Assembly: GCF_023511815.1 (NCBI RefSeq)
Contig: NZ_JAIMAV010000007.1
Location: 1 to 58,468 of the forward strand
Origin: Alicyclobacillus sp.
GTDB taxonomy: Bacteria; Bacillota; Bacilli; Alicyclobacillales; Alicyclobacillaceae
Direction of reading: 5' to 3'
DNA length: 58,468 bases
Below the pieces are notes generated by a model. That model had not been told where the DNA came from. It saw only the letters and a program-made list of their open reading frames with translations, and made no database searches. How positions within the stretch are numbered: the first letter of the stretch is position 1; each line of letters starts with the position of its first letter. Shown here piece after piece: positions 48,800 through 57,695 of this stretch. The translations under genes and the position numbers were made by a program.

Positions 48800-49945
48800 T
48801 CAGCCCCGCTCCCGGAGGTGCCGCGCGATGACGATCCGCTGGATCTGATTCGTCCCTTCGTAGATCTGCGTGACCTTGGCGTCGCGCATATAGCGCTCCA
48901 CCGGATACTCCTTCACGTACCCGTAGCCGCCGAACAGCTGCACCGCGTCGGTGGTCACCTGCATCGCGGTGTCGGTGGCGAACAGCTTCGCCATCGACGC
49001 CTCCCTCGTGCACGCCTGCCCCTCCTGGCGCATCTGCGCCGCGTGGTACACCAACCAACGCGACGCCTCGATTCTCGTCGCCATGTCGGCCAGCATGAAC
49101 TGCACGCCCTGGAACTTGAAGACCTCCTGACCGAACTGCCGGCGGCCGCGCACATACTGATTGGCCGCGTCAAACGCCGCGCGGGCGATGCCAAGAGCCT
49201 GCGCCGCGATGCCAATCCGCCCGCCGTCGAGCAGCCGCATCGCGATGGAGAAGCCCTCTCCCTCCTGGCCGAGCCGGTTCTCGATGGGAACGCGCATGTC
49301 CTCGAAGGTCAGCTCACAGGTCCCGGACCCGTTGAGCCCCATCTTTTCCAGCTTCCTGCCCACCCTGAGCCCCGGCGTCCCGCGCTCGACCAGAAACGCC
49401 GTCATGCCACGGCTGCCACGGCGGGGATCGGTGACGGCGAAGACGCAGAACAGGTCCGCGTCGCTGGCGTTGGTGATGAACACCTTGCTGCCGTTCACCA
49501 CGTACGCGTCCCCGTCACGAACCGCGCGCGTGCGGATGGCGGACGCATCCGAGCCGGCGTCCGGCTCCGTCAGGGCGAAGGCGGCCACCCACTCGCCGCT
49601 GGTCAGCTTCGGCAGGTATTTCTCCCGCTGCGCCTCATTCCCAAAGTACAGAATGGGGAACGTCCCGACGGAGGTGTGCACGGCGAGGATCACGCCGACC
49701 GCCGCCGATGCGTACGAGATCTCCTCAATGGCCAGGATGTACGACAGGTAATCCGCCCCGACTCCGCCGTACACCTCCGGGACGGGAAGGCCCATCAGGC
49801 CCAGTTCGCCCATCTGCCGGATGAGATCCCGAGGGAATCGGTCCGTCCGGTCTATCTCCGCGGCCACGGGCGCAATCACGTCACGGGCGAACGTGCGGAC
49901 CAACTGCCGCATCTGCGACTGCTCCGGCGTCAGTTTGAAGTCCAT
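48800..49945 (-). CDS. Acyl-CoA dehydrogenase (second copy)
   Basis: Paralogue of the preceding entry, 381 residues, with [32 protein letters not shown] and catalytic [14 protein letters not shown]. The two differ through much of their length, so they probably have different chain-length preference rather than being a recent duplication. ATG at 49945 follows GGGAGG at an 11-base spacing. The order thiolase, hydroxyacyl-CoA dehydrogenase, two dehydrogenases forms a compact oxidation operon for short acyl-CoAs. Confidence 0.93.
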   Translation of the reverse strand: MDFKLTPEQSQMRQLVRTFARDVIAPVAAEIDRTDRFPRDLIRQMGELGLMGLPVPEVYGGVGADYLSYILAIEEISYASAAVGVILAVHTSVGTFPILYFGNEAQREKYLPKLTSGEWVAAFALTEPDAGSDASAIRTRAVRDGDAYVVNGSKVFITNASDADLFCVFAVTDPRRGSRGMTAFLVERGTPGLRVGRKLEKMGLNGSGTCELTFEDMRVPIENRLGQEGEGFSIAMRLLDGGRIGIAAQALGIARAAFDAANQYVRGRRQFGQEVFKFQGVQFMLADMATRIEASRWLVYHAAQMRQEGQACTREASMAKLFATDTAMQVTTDAVQLFGGYGYVKEYPVERYMRDAKVTQIYEGTNQIQRIVIARHLRERG

Positions 49946-49970
49946 CTCGCCACCGTCCTCCCTGCGCGCT

Positions 49971-50822
49971 TCACGCGTAGGTGTAGAATCCCCGGCCGGT
50001 CTTTTTCCCGAGCCACCCGGCCTGCACGTACTGACGCAACAGAGGGCAGGGGCGGTACTTCGGATCGCCAAAGCCCTCATGGAGCACCTCGAGGATGGCG
50101 AGACACGTGTCGAGGCCGATGAAATCCGCCAGGGTCAACGGGCCCATCGGATGGTTCATGCCGAGCTTCATCACCTGGTCCACGTCCTCCACCGACGCGA
50201 TTCCCTCGTACACGCAGTAGATGGCCTCGTTGATCATCGGCATCAGGACGCGGTTGGACACAAACCCTGGAAAATCGCGCACCTCCACCGTGGTCTTGCC
50301 CATCCGCTCCGCGAGCGTCCGCACCGCCTCGTACACCCTGTCGGCCGTCGCCAACCCGCGGATGACCTCCACCAGCTTCATCACCGGCACCGGATTCATG
50401 AAGTGCATGCCGATGACCTGCTCCGGGCGCTTCGTGACCGCCGCCAACCGCGTGATGGGCAGCGACGAGGTGTTGCTGGCGAGAATGGCGCGGTCGGGCA
50501 AGATCTCGTCCAACCGGCGAAACAGGTCGAGTTTCACGTCCAGATTCTCGGTGACCGCCTCAATGGCGATGTCCGCGTCGCCGGCCTCCCGAAGATCGGT
50601 CGTGGGATGAACGCGCCCCAGCACCTCGTCCATCTCCGTCTGGGTCATGCGCCCCTTCTCCACGCCGCGCGCCAGGTTCCGGCGAATCACCCCCAGGCCG
50701 CGCTCCGTGTACGCGTCCGCCACGTCGTAGAGGACGACGTCCAATCCCGCCTGCGCGGCCACCTGCGCAATCCCGCTGCCCATCTGCCCCGCACCGGCCA
50801 CCAACACCCTGCGAATGTCCAT
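49971..50822 (-). CDS. 3-hydroxybutyryl-CoA dehydrogenase
   Basis: NAD(P)-dependent oxidation of 3-hydroxyacyl-CoA, soluble. The 283 residues have [18 protein letters not shown], the SNTSSLPIT motif, the catalytic histidine in [15 protein letters not shown] and [14 protein letters not shown] at 50822 follows AGGAGG. A matching enoyl-CoA hydratase is not in the window. Confidence 0.94.
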   Translation of the reverse strand: MDIRRVLVAGAGQMGSGIAQVAAQAGLDVVLYDVADAYTERGLGVIRRNLARGVEKGRMTQTEMDEVLGRVHPTTDLREAGDADIAIEAVTENLDVKLDLFRRLDEILPDRAILASNTSSLPITRLAAVTKRPEQVIGMHFMNPVPVMKLVEVIRGLATADRVYEAVRTLAERMGKTTVEVRDFPGFVSNRVLMPMINEAIYCVYEGIASVEDVDQVMKLGMNHPMGPLTLADFIGLDTCLAILEVLHEGFGDPKYRPCPLLRQYVQAGWLGKKTGRGFYTYA

Positions 50823-50926
50823 GTCCGTATCTCCTCCTGTTGCTGGTCGCTGTTCGGTATTCGGGTTGCCGGCCCCCGGCTGGTCACCGTCCGTTGGGCA
50901 CATCTCGCGGGCGCACCCGGAGACGG

Positions 50927-52108
50927 TCAACCCGGCACCTCAATCAGCACGGCGTCCCCCTGTGCCGCGCCGCTGCAGATGGCGGCGATGCCCCGCCCGC
51001 CACCGCGGCGGCGCAGCTCGTGAATCAGCGTCGTCAGGATGCGCGCGCCGCTGGCCCCGATGGGATGACCGAGGGCGATGGCCCCGCCGTTGACATTGAC
51101 CTTCTCCTCGTCCCACCCGACCATCTGGCCGGAGGTCAGGACGACAGCGGCGAACGCCTCGTTGACCTCAAACAGGTCGATGTCCTTCAAGCGGTACCCG
51201 GTCTTGGCGAGCAGCTTCTGAATCGCGAGGCCCGGCGTGGTCGCGATGTACGCCGCCTCCGCCGCGACCTCCGCGTATCCGAGCACGTACGCCAGGGGCG
51301 TACGCCCTGTCTCGCGGGCGTACTCTTCCGACATCACCACCAGCGCCGCCGCCCCGTCGTTGACCCCCGGGGCGTTGCCGGCGGTGATGGTGCCAACGGG
51401 ATCGAACACCGGCGGCAGCGCCGCCAACTTCTCCAAAGACGTGTCGGGTCTTGGCGCCTCGTCCTCGGCGACCACGCGCGTCCCCTTTCTCTCCTGCACC
51501 GTCACGGGCACAATCTCCTCGGCCAACCGTCCTTCGCGCATCGCGGCGAGGGCCCGCTGATGGCTGCGAAGCGCCCAGGCGTCCTGCGCCTCCCGCGAGA
51601 TGCCGTACTCCTTCGCCACGCGGCTGCCGAGGGCCGCCATGTGCACATGGTGAAAGGCGCAGGTCAGCCCGTCGTGGGTCATGAGGTCGATGACCGCCCC
51701 ATCGCCCATTCGCAGCCCCGACCTCGCCCCGGGAACGGCATAGGGAGCGTTTGACATGCTCTCCATGCCCCCCGCGACCGCCACCCGCAAATCGCCCGCC
51801 CGGATCAGCGCGTCGGCCAGCGTCACCGCGCGCAGGCCGGAGGCGCACACCTTGTTCACCGTGATCGACGGCGTCTCCCAGGGCAGCCCCGCGAGGCGCG
51901 CCGCCTGCCGCGAGGGGATCTGGCCCGCGCCGCCCTGCAGGACCATGCCCATCAGGACGTGCTCAACCTCACCGGCATCCACCCCGGCCCGCTCCATCGC
52001 GGCCCGGATGACGATCCCGCCGAGATCCACCGCCCTCATCGGCGCCAGCGCCCCCTGAAACCGGCCGAACGGCGTTCGGATAGCGCTTACAATGACCGAC
52101 CTCGTCAT
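50927..52108 (-). CDS. Thiolase (acetyl-CoA acyltransferase type)
   Basis: Second thiolase of the window, 393 residues. Nucleophilic cysteine in [34 protein letters not shown] and the distal cysteine in [12 protein letters not shown]. The last motif differs from the CIGGGQG of the thiolase at 2206. ATG at 52108 is chosen because GGAGG is 7 bases away; a GTG two codons earlier lies inside that site. It would split acetoacetyl- or 3-ketoacyl-CoA. Confidence 0.93.
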   Translation of the reverse strand: MTRSVIVSAIRTPFGRFQGALAPMRAVDLGGIVIRAAMERAGVDAGEVEHVLMGMVLQGGAGQIPSRQAARLAGLPWETPSITVNKVCASGLRAVTLADALIRAGDLRVAVAGGMESMSNAPYAVPGARSGLRMGDGAVIDLMTHDGLTCAFHHVHMAALGSRVAKEYGISREAQDAWALRSHQRALAAMREGRLAEEIVPVTVQERKGTRVVAEDEAPRPDTSLEKLAALPPVFDPVGTITAGNAPGVNDGAAALVVMSEEYARETGRTPLAYVLGYAEVAAEAAYIATTPGLAIQKLLAKTGYRLKDIDLFEVNEAFAAVVLTSGQMVGWDEEKVNVNGGAIALGHPIGASGARILTTLIHELRRRGGGRGIAAICSGAAQGDAVLIEVPG

Positions 52109-52118
52109 CGTCACTCCT

Positions 52119-52135
52119 CCTCCCCAAGGGGGAGG
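52119..52135 (-). promoter_or_regulatory. Hairpin covering the thiolase ribosome binding site
   Basis: CCTCCCC-CTT-GGGGAGG, a 7-bp perfect stem whose 3' arm is the Shine-Dalgarno of the thiolase at 52108. It could lower initiation unless coupled to translation of the upstream gene, which ends about 50 bases away. Confidence 0.5.
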
Positions 52136-52181
52136 GCGAGGCCAAAGCCCCGCCCGCCAAACTCAGCGCCGCATCCGCGGC

Positions 52182-54170
52182 TCAGACCGCCAACGACTCC
52201 GCCAACAACTCCAGCACATCGAAGGTCTGCATCCGATCCTCGGCTCCGTTGGCCTTCGTCCCGTCAATCAACATCGTCATGCAGTACGGGCAGGCGGTGC
52301 CGACGATGTCCGCACCGGTGTCGAGGGCCTGCTTCGCGCGCATGACATTGATGCGCGTGCCCGTCTCCTCCTTGAACATCCCGCCGCCGCCCGCGCCGCA
52401 GCACATGGCCTTGTTGCGGTTACGCTCCATCTCCACCAGCTTGACGCCGGGGATGGACTGCAGGATATACCGCGGCGCGTCGTAGATCCCGTTGTAGCGC
52501 CCGAGGTAGCACGAATCGTGGTACGTGATGGTCTTGTCAATGCGCTTGACGGGTTTGATCCGACCTTCCTCCAACAGCTTCGCGACAAACTCGGTGGCGT
52601 GGTAGACCTCCGCCTCAAAGCCGAAATCCGGGTACTCGTTTTTGAACGTGTTGTACGCGTGGGGGTCGGTGGTGATGATCTTTTTCACACCGTACGCCTT
52701 GAAGATCTCGATGTTGCGCTGGACGAACTCCTGGTACAGAAACTCGTTGCCCAAGCGGCGGGCGGAGTCGCCGTCGCTCTCCTCCTCCTGGCCGAGGATG
52801 GCGAAATCCACGCCGGCGGCGAGCAGGATCTTCGCGAACGCCTGGGCGATCTTCTGGTTGCGCTGATCGAACGAAGCGGCGGTGCCGACGAAGTACAGAT
52901 ACTCGGCCTGACCATCCACTTCGGCCATGGTCTTGACCGGAAGGTCCTTCGCCCAGGCGGCGCGCTCCTTGCGGTTGATGCCCCACTCGTTGGACTGGCG
53001 CTCCAGGTTGGCGAACACCTTGTTGACCTCGGGCGACGCCTTGCCCTCGGTGAGGACCAGGTACCGCCGCATGTCGACGATGGCCTGCACGTGCTCGTTG
53101 GCGACGGGGCACGCCTCCTCGCAGGCGCGGCAGGTGGTGCACGCCCAGATCTCCTCTTCGCTGAAGGTGTTCACGAAGAGCGACTCCGACGTCAGATTCT
53201 CCGCGCCGGCGGCCATCTGCGCCAGCATGCCCGGTCCCTGTGCGACCAACGATTCTTTCATCTTGATGATGAGGTACTTGGGCGACAGCGGCTTGCCGGA
53301 CAGGGTGGCCGGGCACGAGACGTGGCAGCGGCCGCACTCGGTGCAGGCGTACCCGTCGAGCAACTGCTTCCAGGTGAATTGTTCAATTCGCCCGACGCCA
53401 AACTCCTCGACGCTCTCGTCCTCCAGGTCGAGCTTGCGCAGTTTCCCCGGCGGATCGAGCTTACGGTAGTACCAGTTGGCCATGGCGCCAATCATGTGCA
53501 GGTGCTTCGACCGCGGGATGAAATACAGGAACGTCGAGATGCACAGGATGTGGATCCAGAATGCCACCTCGGCGATGGCGAGCAGCGCACCGTGCGACAG
53601 CCCGGTGAATCCCCCCGCGATGGCGTTGACCACCGGCGACCACCAGCCGGGCACGACGCCATCCATGACCAGGTCGGCCGCGGTCGCGACGTAATACGTG
53701 ATCACGATGGTGCCGATGAGCCCGAGGATGAGCCCCGCTTCAAACGAGGACTCGACGCGCATCGGGCGCATCACGTACCGGCGGACGAGCCCGAGTACGA
53801 CCGCGACCAGCACGAACGCGGAGAACATCTCCTGGATGAACAGGTACACGGGCGAGGTGGCCCACGGCAGATGCCAGCGGGTCAGGTGAAAGATGATGAA
53901 GTCCAGGTCCCCGAAAACCAGGACGAGAAAGCCCCAAAAGATGAAGAAGTGCGCGATGCCCGACGGTTCCGCCAACACCTTCCGCTGGGCGAGCACGTAT
54001 TCCAGGAAGCCGACAAACCGGCGCCCGGGCTCGTTGGTGCGCGCCTCCTCCTTCGCACCCAACTTCAAAAACCGGTAGCGATCCCAGATCGCCTTGCCGA
54101 ACAGATACAGAGCCGTACCGAACACCAGGATGAACAGCACGCCCTGCACGATATACCCAGTGGTGGACAC
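52182..54170 (-). CDS. fadF: FadF-type membrane iron-sulfur ETF:menaquinone oxidoreductase
   Basis: Moves electrons from acyl-CoA dehydrogenases, via ETF, to the menaquinone pool. The first 250 residues carry about six membrane helices (NarI-like), then come a ferredoxin domain (CTECGRCHVSCPA, CTTCRACEEACP) and a C-terminal Hdr-like CCG region (HDSCYLGRYNG, CCGAGGGGMF, TACPYCMTML). Where Hdr proteins have the first CCG, this one has ESDGDSARRLGNE, without cysteine. The 662 residues start at GTG 54170 behind GGGAGGGGAG. It heads the fadF-thiolase-dehydrogenase operon; B. subtilis fadF also adjoins an acyl-CoA dehydrogenase and rpoE. Confidence 0.9.
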   Translation of the reverse strand: MSTTGYIVQGVLFILVFGTALYLFGKAIWDRYRFLKLGAKEEARTNEPGRRFVGFLEYVLAQRKVLAEPSGIAHFFIFWGFLVLVFGDLDFIIFHLTRWHLPWATSPVYLFIQEMFSAFVLVAVVLGLVRRYVMRPMRVESSFEAGLILGLIGTIVITYYVATAADLVMDGVVPGWWSPVVNAIAGGFTGLSHGALLAIAEVAFWIHILCISTFLYFIPRSKHLHMIGAMANWYYRKLDPPGKLRKLDLEDESVEEFGVGRIEQFTWKQLLDGYACTECGRCHVSCPATLSGKPLSPKYLIIKMKESLVAQGPGMLAQMAAGAENLTSESLFVNTFSEEEIWACTTCRACEEACPVANEHVQAIVDMRRYLVLTEGKASPEVNKVFANLERQSNEWGINRKERAAWAKDLPVKTMAEVDGQAEYLYFVGTAASFDQRNQKIAQAFAKILLAAGVDFAILGQEEESDGDSARRLGNEFLYQEFVQRNIEIFKAYGVKKIITTDPHAYNTFKNEYPDFGFEAEVYHATEFVAKLLEEGRIKPVKRIDKTITYHDSCYLGRYNGIYDAPRYILQSIPGVKLVEMERNRNKAMCCGAGGGGMFKEETGTRINVMRAKQALDTGADIVGTACPYCMTMLIDGTKANGAEDRMQTFDVLELLAESLAV

Positions 54171-54356
54171 CTCGGTCTCCCCTCCCACATCACCGACTCC
54201 CGGACGCCTTCGGCCGAGGGCCGCTCGATCACGCACCTCGACGAGAACCCGATCCCTCGCTGGAACGGCGCTTGGTCAGGCGGCTCACAGGGCGGCTCGC
54301 ACGCTCGCACCCACATTGCATCGACGAGCCACGGAGCCTCCCGCCAGAAGACCGCC

Positions 54357-54372
54357 TACCGACTGGTCGGTA
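54357..54372. promoter_or_regulatory. Perfect palindrome, possible TetR-family operator
   Basis: TACCGAC-TG-GTCGGTA: 7-base arms around a 2-base centre. Sites of this size and symmetry are typical for TetR-type repressors such as FadR, which control fatty acid degradation. It lies about 70-85 bases downstream of the putative fadF -10, a possible roadblock position. No tetR-like gene is in the window. Confidence 0.5.
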
Positions 54373-54440
54373 CATCAAACTTCACGACCGTACCCCGGTC
54401 CGCCCCGACGAGCGAGAATTCGGCGTCCTGTGACGTTTTC

Positions 54441-54446
54441 ATTCTA
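54441..54446 (-). promoter_or_regulatory. Extended -10 promoter of the fadF operon
   Basis: TGGTAGAAT, an extended -10 element reading towards fadF. No convincing -35 box is found 16-18 bases upstream. Confidence 0.45.
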
Positions 54447-54586
54447 CCATGCCCTGGCGCGGTGGACCACATTTCTTGGAGCAAGGCCATTGGCGACCTG
54501 TTTCCAGATTTCATGCGGATTTTTTGGATTGCGCGACACCCCCGGGTTATTCGCGTCGCTTCCGGTTCGCCCGCGCGGTGACATCA

Positions 54587-54617
54587 CAAAGGCTCCGGTT
54601 CTCACTTGACCGGAGCC
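54587..54617 (-). terminator. Stem-loop at the end of the 54602 gene
   Basis: GGCTCCGGT/ACCGGAGCC, 9-bp perfect stem with the gene's TGA stop in the loop, followed by TTTGTG. It looks like an intrinsic terminator with a short T-run. Confidence 0.6.
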
Positions 54618-54970
54618 TCCACCGCCTCTTCAATCTTCTTCAGGAACTTCAACACCTCGTGTTTCTCTTCTCCGCGAGGAAGGCCCGTGACGTGGATCGT
54701 ACCCCGCAACCGGGTATCCACCATCGCGGCAATCTGCAGGTCCGCCAGCCGGACACCCGGTTTGCAGACGCATGCGGCGACCTGAGGAGCAAGGCGGGGG
54801 TGGGTTTCCAGCGTGATCGAAACCACCGGCTCATATTGGCGTTCCGTCTGCCTGCTGACGACTCGAGTCTGCCCCGTCCAAGCGAAACGTGGGCCTTCTT
54901 GGGTGAAAGGTTCGGGATGATCGCGAAGCGCTCGTTCAATGATGGCCTTGAGAACATCCAGACGAAGCAC
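54602..54970 (-). CDS. Uncharacterised 122-residue protein
   Basis: I do not recognise this protein. It begins VLRLDVLKAIIERALRDH, has two cysteines in AACVCKPG, a hydrophobic centre and a helical, lysine- and glutamate-rich end (GEEKHEVLKFLKKIEEA). No signal peptide or membrane segment. The GTG at 54970 has only a weak site; a perfect AAAGGAGG lies 33 bases upstream with no start codon in reach. It has its own promoter and a terminator, so it seems to be a single-gene unit between the lysine and fatty acid operons. Confidence 0.55.
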   Translation of the reverse strand: MLRLDVLKAIIERALRDHPEPFTQEGPRFAWTGQTRVVSRQTERQYEPVVSITLETHPRLAPQVAACVCKPGVRLADLQIAAMVDTRLRGTIHVTGLPRGEEKHEVLKFLKKIEEAVEAPVK

Positions 54971-55055
54971 GTGTACGGGGTCCTGGCGGAAGCCGGCCCC
55001 TTCCTCCTTTGTGGAAGTCTGTGTTCACCGGGTTGCCGGAGACACGCGCCGTCTT

Positions 55056-55086
55056 ATTGTAGCAGGTGCGGTGGCGGTTCATCCAA
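55056..55086 (-). promoter_or_regulatory. Promoter of the 54602 gene
   Basis: TTGGAT at 55081-55086, 19-base spacer and extended -10 TGCTACAAT (TACAAT at 55056-55061). Confidence 0.5.
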
Positions 55087-55149
55087 CGGTGGCGGCGGGG
55101 CTTGCGCCGGGTCCACCGCGTACCGGCCGGCGACCCCCAAAACCATCTC

Positions 55150-55920
55150 CTAGGCCAGACCCCGCCGGACCATCTCGTGCACGATGAACGACGCGACATC
55201 CGGCGCCACCGTCCCCGGGCCGAATCCCGCGTCGTACCCGAGTTCCAGCGCCAGCTCGTGCGTGATGCGCGGCCCGCCGCAGACCAGCACCACCCGCTCC
55301 CGCAGCCCCTCGGCCTCGAGCAGATCCACCAGCGCGGCCAGGTTGTGAATGTGCACGTCCTTCTGCGTCACCACCTGCGACACCAGAATGGCATCCGCCT
55401 CCAGCTCGATGGCCGCCTTCAACAATTCCTCGTTCTCGACCTGGCTCCCGAGGTTGAACGCCCGGATCTCCGGGTACCGCTCCAACCCGTACTCTCCGTG
55501 GTACCCCTTCATGTTCATGATGGCGTCAATCCCGACCGTGTGCGCGTCCGTCCCCGTGCAGGCGCCGACGACGGTGATCTTCCGCCCAATCCGCTCCCGG
55601 ATGAAACGGTTGATCTCGTCGAACCCCATCCGCGGCGCGTCGACCTTCGGCACCTGAATGTGCGCGTAGTCGACGGAGTGCGTGCACCGGCCGTACAGGA
55701 TAAGGAACGTAAAGCCTTCGCCGATGTCCTCGTGGTGCACGACCACCGGCTCCGCCAGCCCCATCTTGGCGGCGAGCTGCCGGGCCGCCTCCACCGCCTC
55801 CGGCCCGTCCGGCACCGGCAGCGAGAAGCTGAGTTGCACCTTCCCGTCGTCCATCGTGTCCCCGTAGGGCCGCACCCGCGTCAAATCCACCTTCGCGATC
55901 TCGTTCCGCCAGTTCGCCAT
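55150..55920 (-). CDS. kamE: Lysine 5,6-aminomutase beta subunit
   Basis: Small subunit of the B12- and PLP-dependent mutase acting on D-lysine and L-beta-lysine, giving 2,5- and 3,5-diaminohexanoate. The 256 residues have an N-terminal dimer domain (DLTRVRPYGDTMDDGKVQLS) and a Rossmann cobalamin-binding domain with the cobalt-ligand motif GTDAHTVGID (DxHxxG) and a C-terminal VVLVCGGPRIT. I did not assign the PLP lysine. The ATG overlaps the kamD stop by one base (TGATG). Confidence 0.95.
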   Translation of the reverse strand: MANWRNEIAKVDLTRVRPYGDTMDDGKVQLSFSLPVPDGPEAVEAARQLAAKMGLAEPVVVHHEDIGEGFTFLILYGRCTHSVDYAHIQVPKVDAPRMGFDEINRFIRERIGRKITVVGACTGTDAHTVGIDAIMNMKGYHGEYGLERYPEIRAFNLGSQVENEELLKAAIELEADAILVSQVVTQKDVHIHNLAALVDLLEAEGLRERVVLVCGGPRITHELALELGYDAGFGPGTVAPDVASFIVHEMVRRGLA

Positions 55921-57695
55921 CACGCGCTCACCCCCGCCCCGGGGTCGGTGCCGCCCGCGGCCCCAAGCGCCCCACTCGACCCGCCGCGCACCGCCTCCGC
56001 CGCCGCCCTGGCAGTCCCGCGCCCGCCGGCCGGCCCCAATCCCAGTCGATCCCGCAGCAGCTCCTCAAACGGGTTGAAATACGCCGGCCCGCGCATCAGC
56101 ACGCCCGAGAGCCCGCGGCCCCCCGCCGGCGTACGCCGCACGTCCGCGAACACCCCTTCCGCCAGGGCCTCCAAAAACCCCATCCGCTCGATTCGCTCCA
56201 GCAGTTCGACCGCCTCCCGGAGCACCGTCTGCGCGCGCCGGGCAATCCGGCCGTCCGGCCGAAACACCACCTCGTCCCCCAGGTGCCGCGCGTTGCGGAA
56301 GATGTACCTCGCCGCCTCCAGGGACAGGTGCCGGTCCGACAACAGCGGTGTGTGGATCTGCTCCGTCATCATGCCGAGCAATTGAATCCCCTGCTGCGTG
56401 AGAATACCAGCCAGGTTGAACATCGCGTCCTGCACGTGGCCGCGGAAGATGTTGCCCGTCATGTGCTTGGTCGGCGGCATGTACTTGAGCGGCGCCCGCG
56501 GGAAGATCTCGCGCGCCATCTGCGCCTGGGCCACCTCCAGGAGGAAGCCGTCTTCGAGCATCGGGTCCATCTCGAAGGCATGCCCCAACCCCATCTGCTC
56601 CTCTCGAAGCCCCGCGCGCAGCGCGAACTGCTCGTTGATGAACTGCGACGCCAGCACCGTGTGCGCGGCCTGCACCGCGTCCGCGGTCGTGAGATAGTTG
56701 TCCTCTCCGGTGTTGATGATCACCCCCGCGTAGGCATTGATCATGCGGGAGAACATCTGATCGATGAGCGTCCGCTGCGGGTTGATGTCCCGGAACAAAA
56801 TCCCGTACAGGGCGTCGTTGAGCATCACATCGAGGCGCTCCAAGGCCCCCATCGCCGCGATCTCCGGCATGCACAGCCCTGAACAGTAGTTGCACAATCG
56901 GACGTATCGCCCGACCTCTTCGCTGACCTCGTCGAGCGCCTCCCGCATGATGCGAAAATTCTCCTGTGTCGCGTAGGTCCCGCCGTACCCCTCCGTCGTC
57001 GCCCCGTACGGCACGTAATCGAGCAGGCTCTGCCCGGTGCTGCGGATGACGGCGATGATGTCGGCACCCTGCCGGGCCGCCGCCCGCGCCTGGACCACGT
57101 CCTCGTAAATGTTGCCGGTCGCCACGATCACGTACAGCAACGGCGCCGGGCCCTCGCCGAGCCGCGCCAGGAGCTCCTCCCGCCGGCGGCGGTTTTTGTC
57201 AATCCGCGCCAAGCCCTCCTCCGCCAACCGCAACGCCGCCTGCCGCACCGCCGCCTCGCCCATGTCGGGCAACTCCTCCAGCCGCAGGCCTCCCTCCGCC
57301 ACCGCCTCGGCCAGCGCCTGTGCCGACAGCCCCGTCGCCAGCATCCCGTTGACAAACGGCCGGGCGATCCCGTCGGCCAACCCGCCTCCCCGGCCACCCG
57401 ACCCCGGGCCGGCGCCCGCGTTTCCACGCGCGTCCGCGGACACACCGCCCATCCCCTGGCCGCACCCCGCCGGGATCGCACCTCCCACCGCGCCCTGCAC
57501 CGCGTCCACCACCGCGTTGGGCAGCGGGACGCCCTGCGCGTTCACCCCGTCGACACCGAGCAGGCGCAGGACCGTCCGCTCCACCGCAACCGTCGTCCGC
57601 GCTTGCGTGAACGCCTCCATCCAATCCGCAATCCGGCCCGCCGCCGCCCGCCCGCGCGCGATCCAGGCCTCGTCCAGGTGCAACTTCGGGGTCAT
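55920..57695 (-). CDS. kamD: Lysine 5,6-aminomutase alpha subunit
   Basis: Large TIM-barrel subunit of the lysine 5,6-aminomutase. Recognisable regions include VIVATGNIYEDVVQARAAA, AVIRSTGQSLLDYVPYGAT, RLCNYCSGLCMPEIA and MPPTKHMTGNIFRGHVQDAM. At 591 residues it is longer than the roughly 520 I know for the family; the extra parts are a Gly/Ala-rich insertion at about residues 78-108 and a Gly/Ala tail after about 560. ATG at 57695 follows GGAGGAGGG and overlaps the stop of the reactivase gene. Confidence 0.95.
   Translation of the reverse strand: MTPKLHLDEAWIARGRAAAGRIADWMEAFTQARTTVAVERTVLRLLGVDGVNAQGVPLPNAVVDAVQGAVGGAIPAGCGQGMGGVSADARGNAGAGPGSGGRGGGLADGIARPFVNGMLATGLSAQALAEAVAEGGLRLEELPDMGEAAVRQAALRLAEEGLARIDKNRRRREELLARLGEGPAPLLYVIVATGNIYEDVVQARAAARQGADIIAVIRSTGQSLLDYVPYGATTEGYGGTYATQENFRIMREALDEVSEEVGRYVRLCNYCSGLCMPEIAAMGALERLDVMLNDALYGILFRDINPQRTLIDQMFSRMINAYAGVIINTGEDNYLTTADAVQAAHTVLASQFINEQFALRAGLREEQMGLGHAFEMDPMLEDGFLLEVAQAQMAREIFPRAPLKYMPPTKHMTGNIFRGHVQDAMFNLAGILTQQGIQLLGMMTEQIHTPLLSDRHLSLEAARYIFRNARHLGDEVVFRPDGRIARRAQTVLREAVELLERIERMGFLEALAEGVFADVRRTPAGGRGLSGVLMRGPAYFNPFEELLRDRLGLGPAGGRGTARAAAEAVRGGSSGALGAAGGTDPGAGVSA

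Larger units (their letters stand above)
54171..54601. other. 431-base non-coding region upstream of fadF
   Basis: No gene is seen. On the minus strand it holds an extended -10 (54441-54446), a leader of about 260 bases, and a perfect palindrome at 54357-54372. Its right end is the terminator of the upstream gene. Confidence 0.6.

Noticed and set aside
47614-49945. Recent tandem duplication of the two acyl-CoA dehydrogenase genes
   Set aside because: The proteins share family motifs but differ through most of their length, so they are old paralogues rather than a fresh duplication.
52740-52800. Loss of cysteines in the first CCG-like region of FadF
   Set aside because: It looks like a lost cluster ligand, but I believe other Bacillales FadF proteins also lack these cysteines, so it is more likely a family trait.
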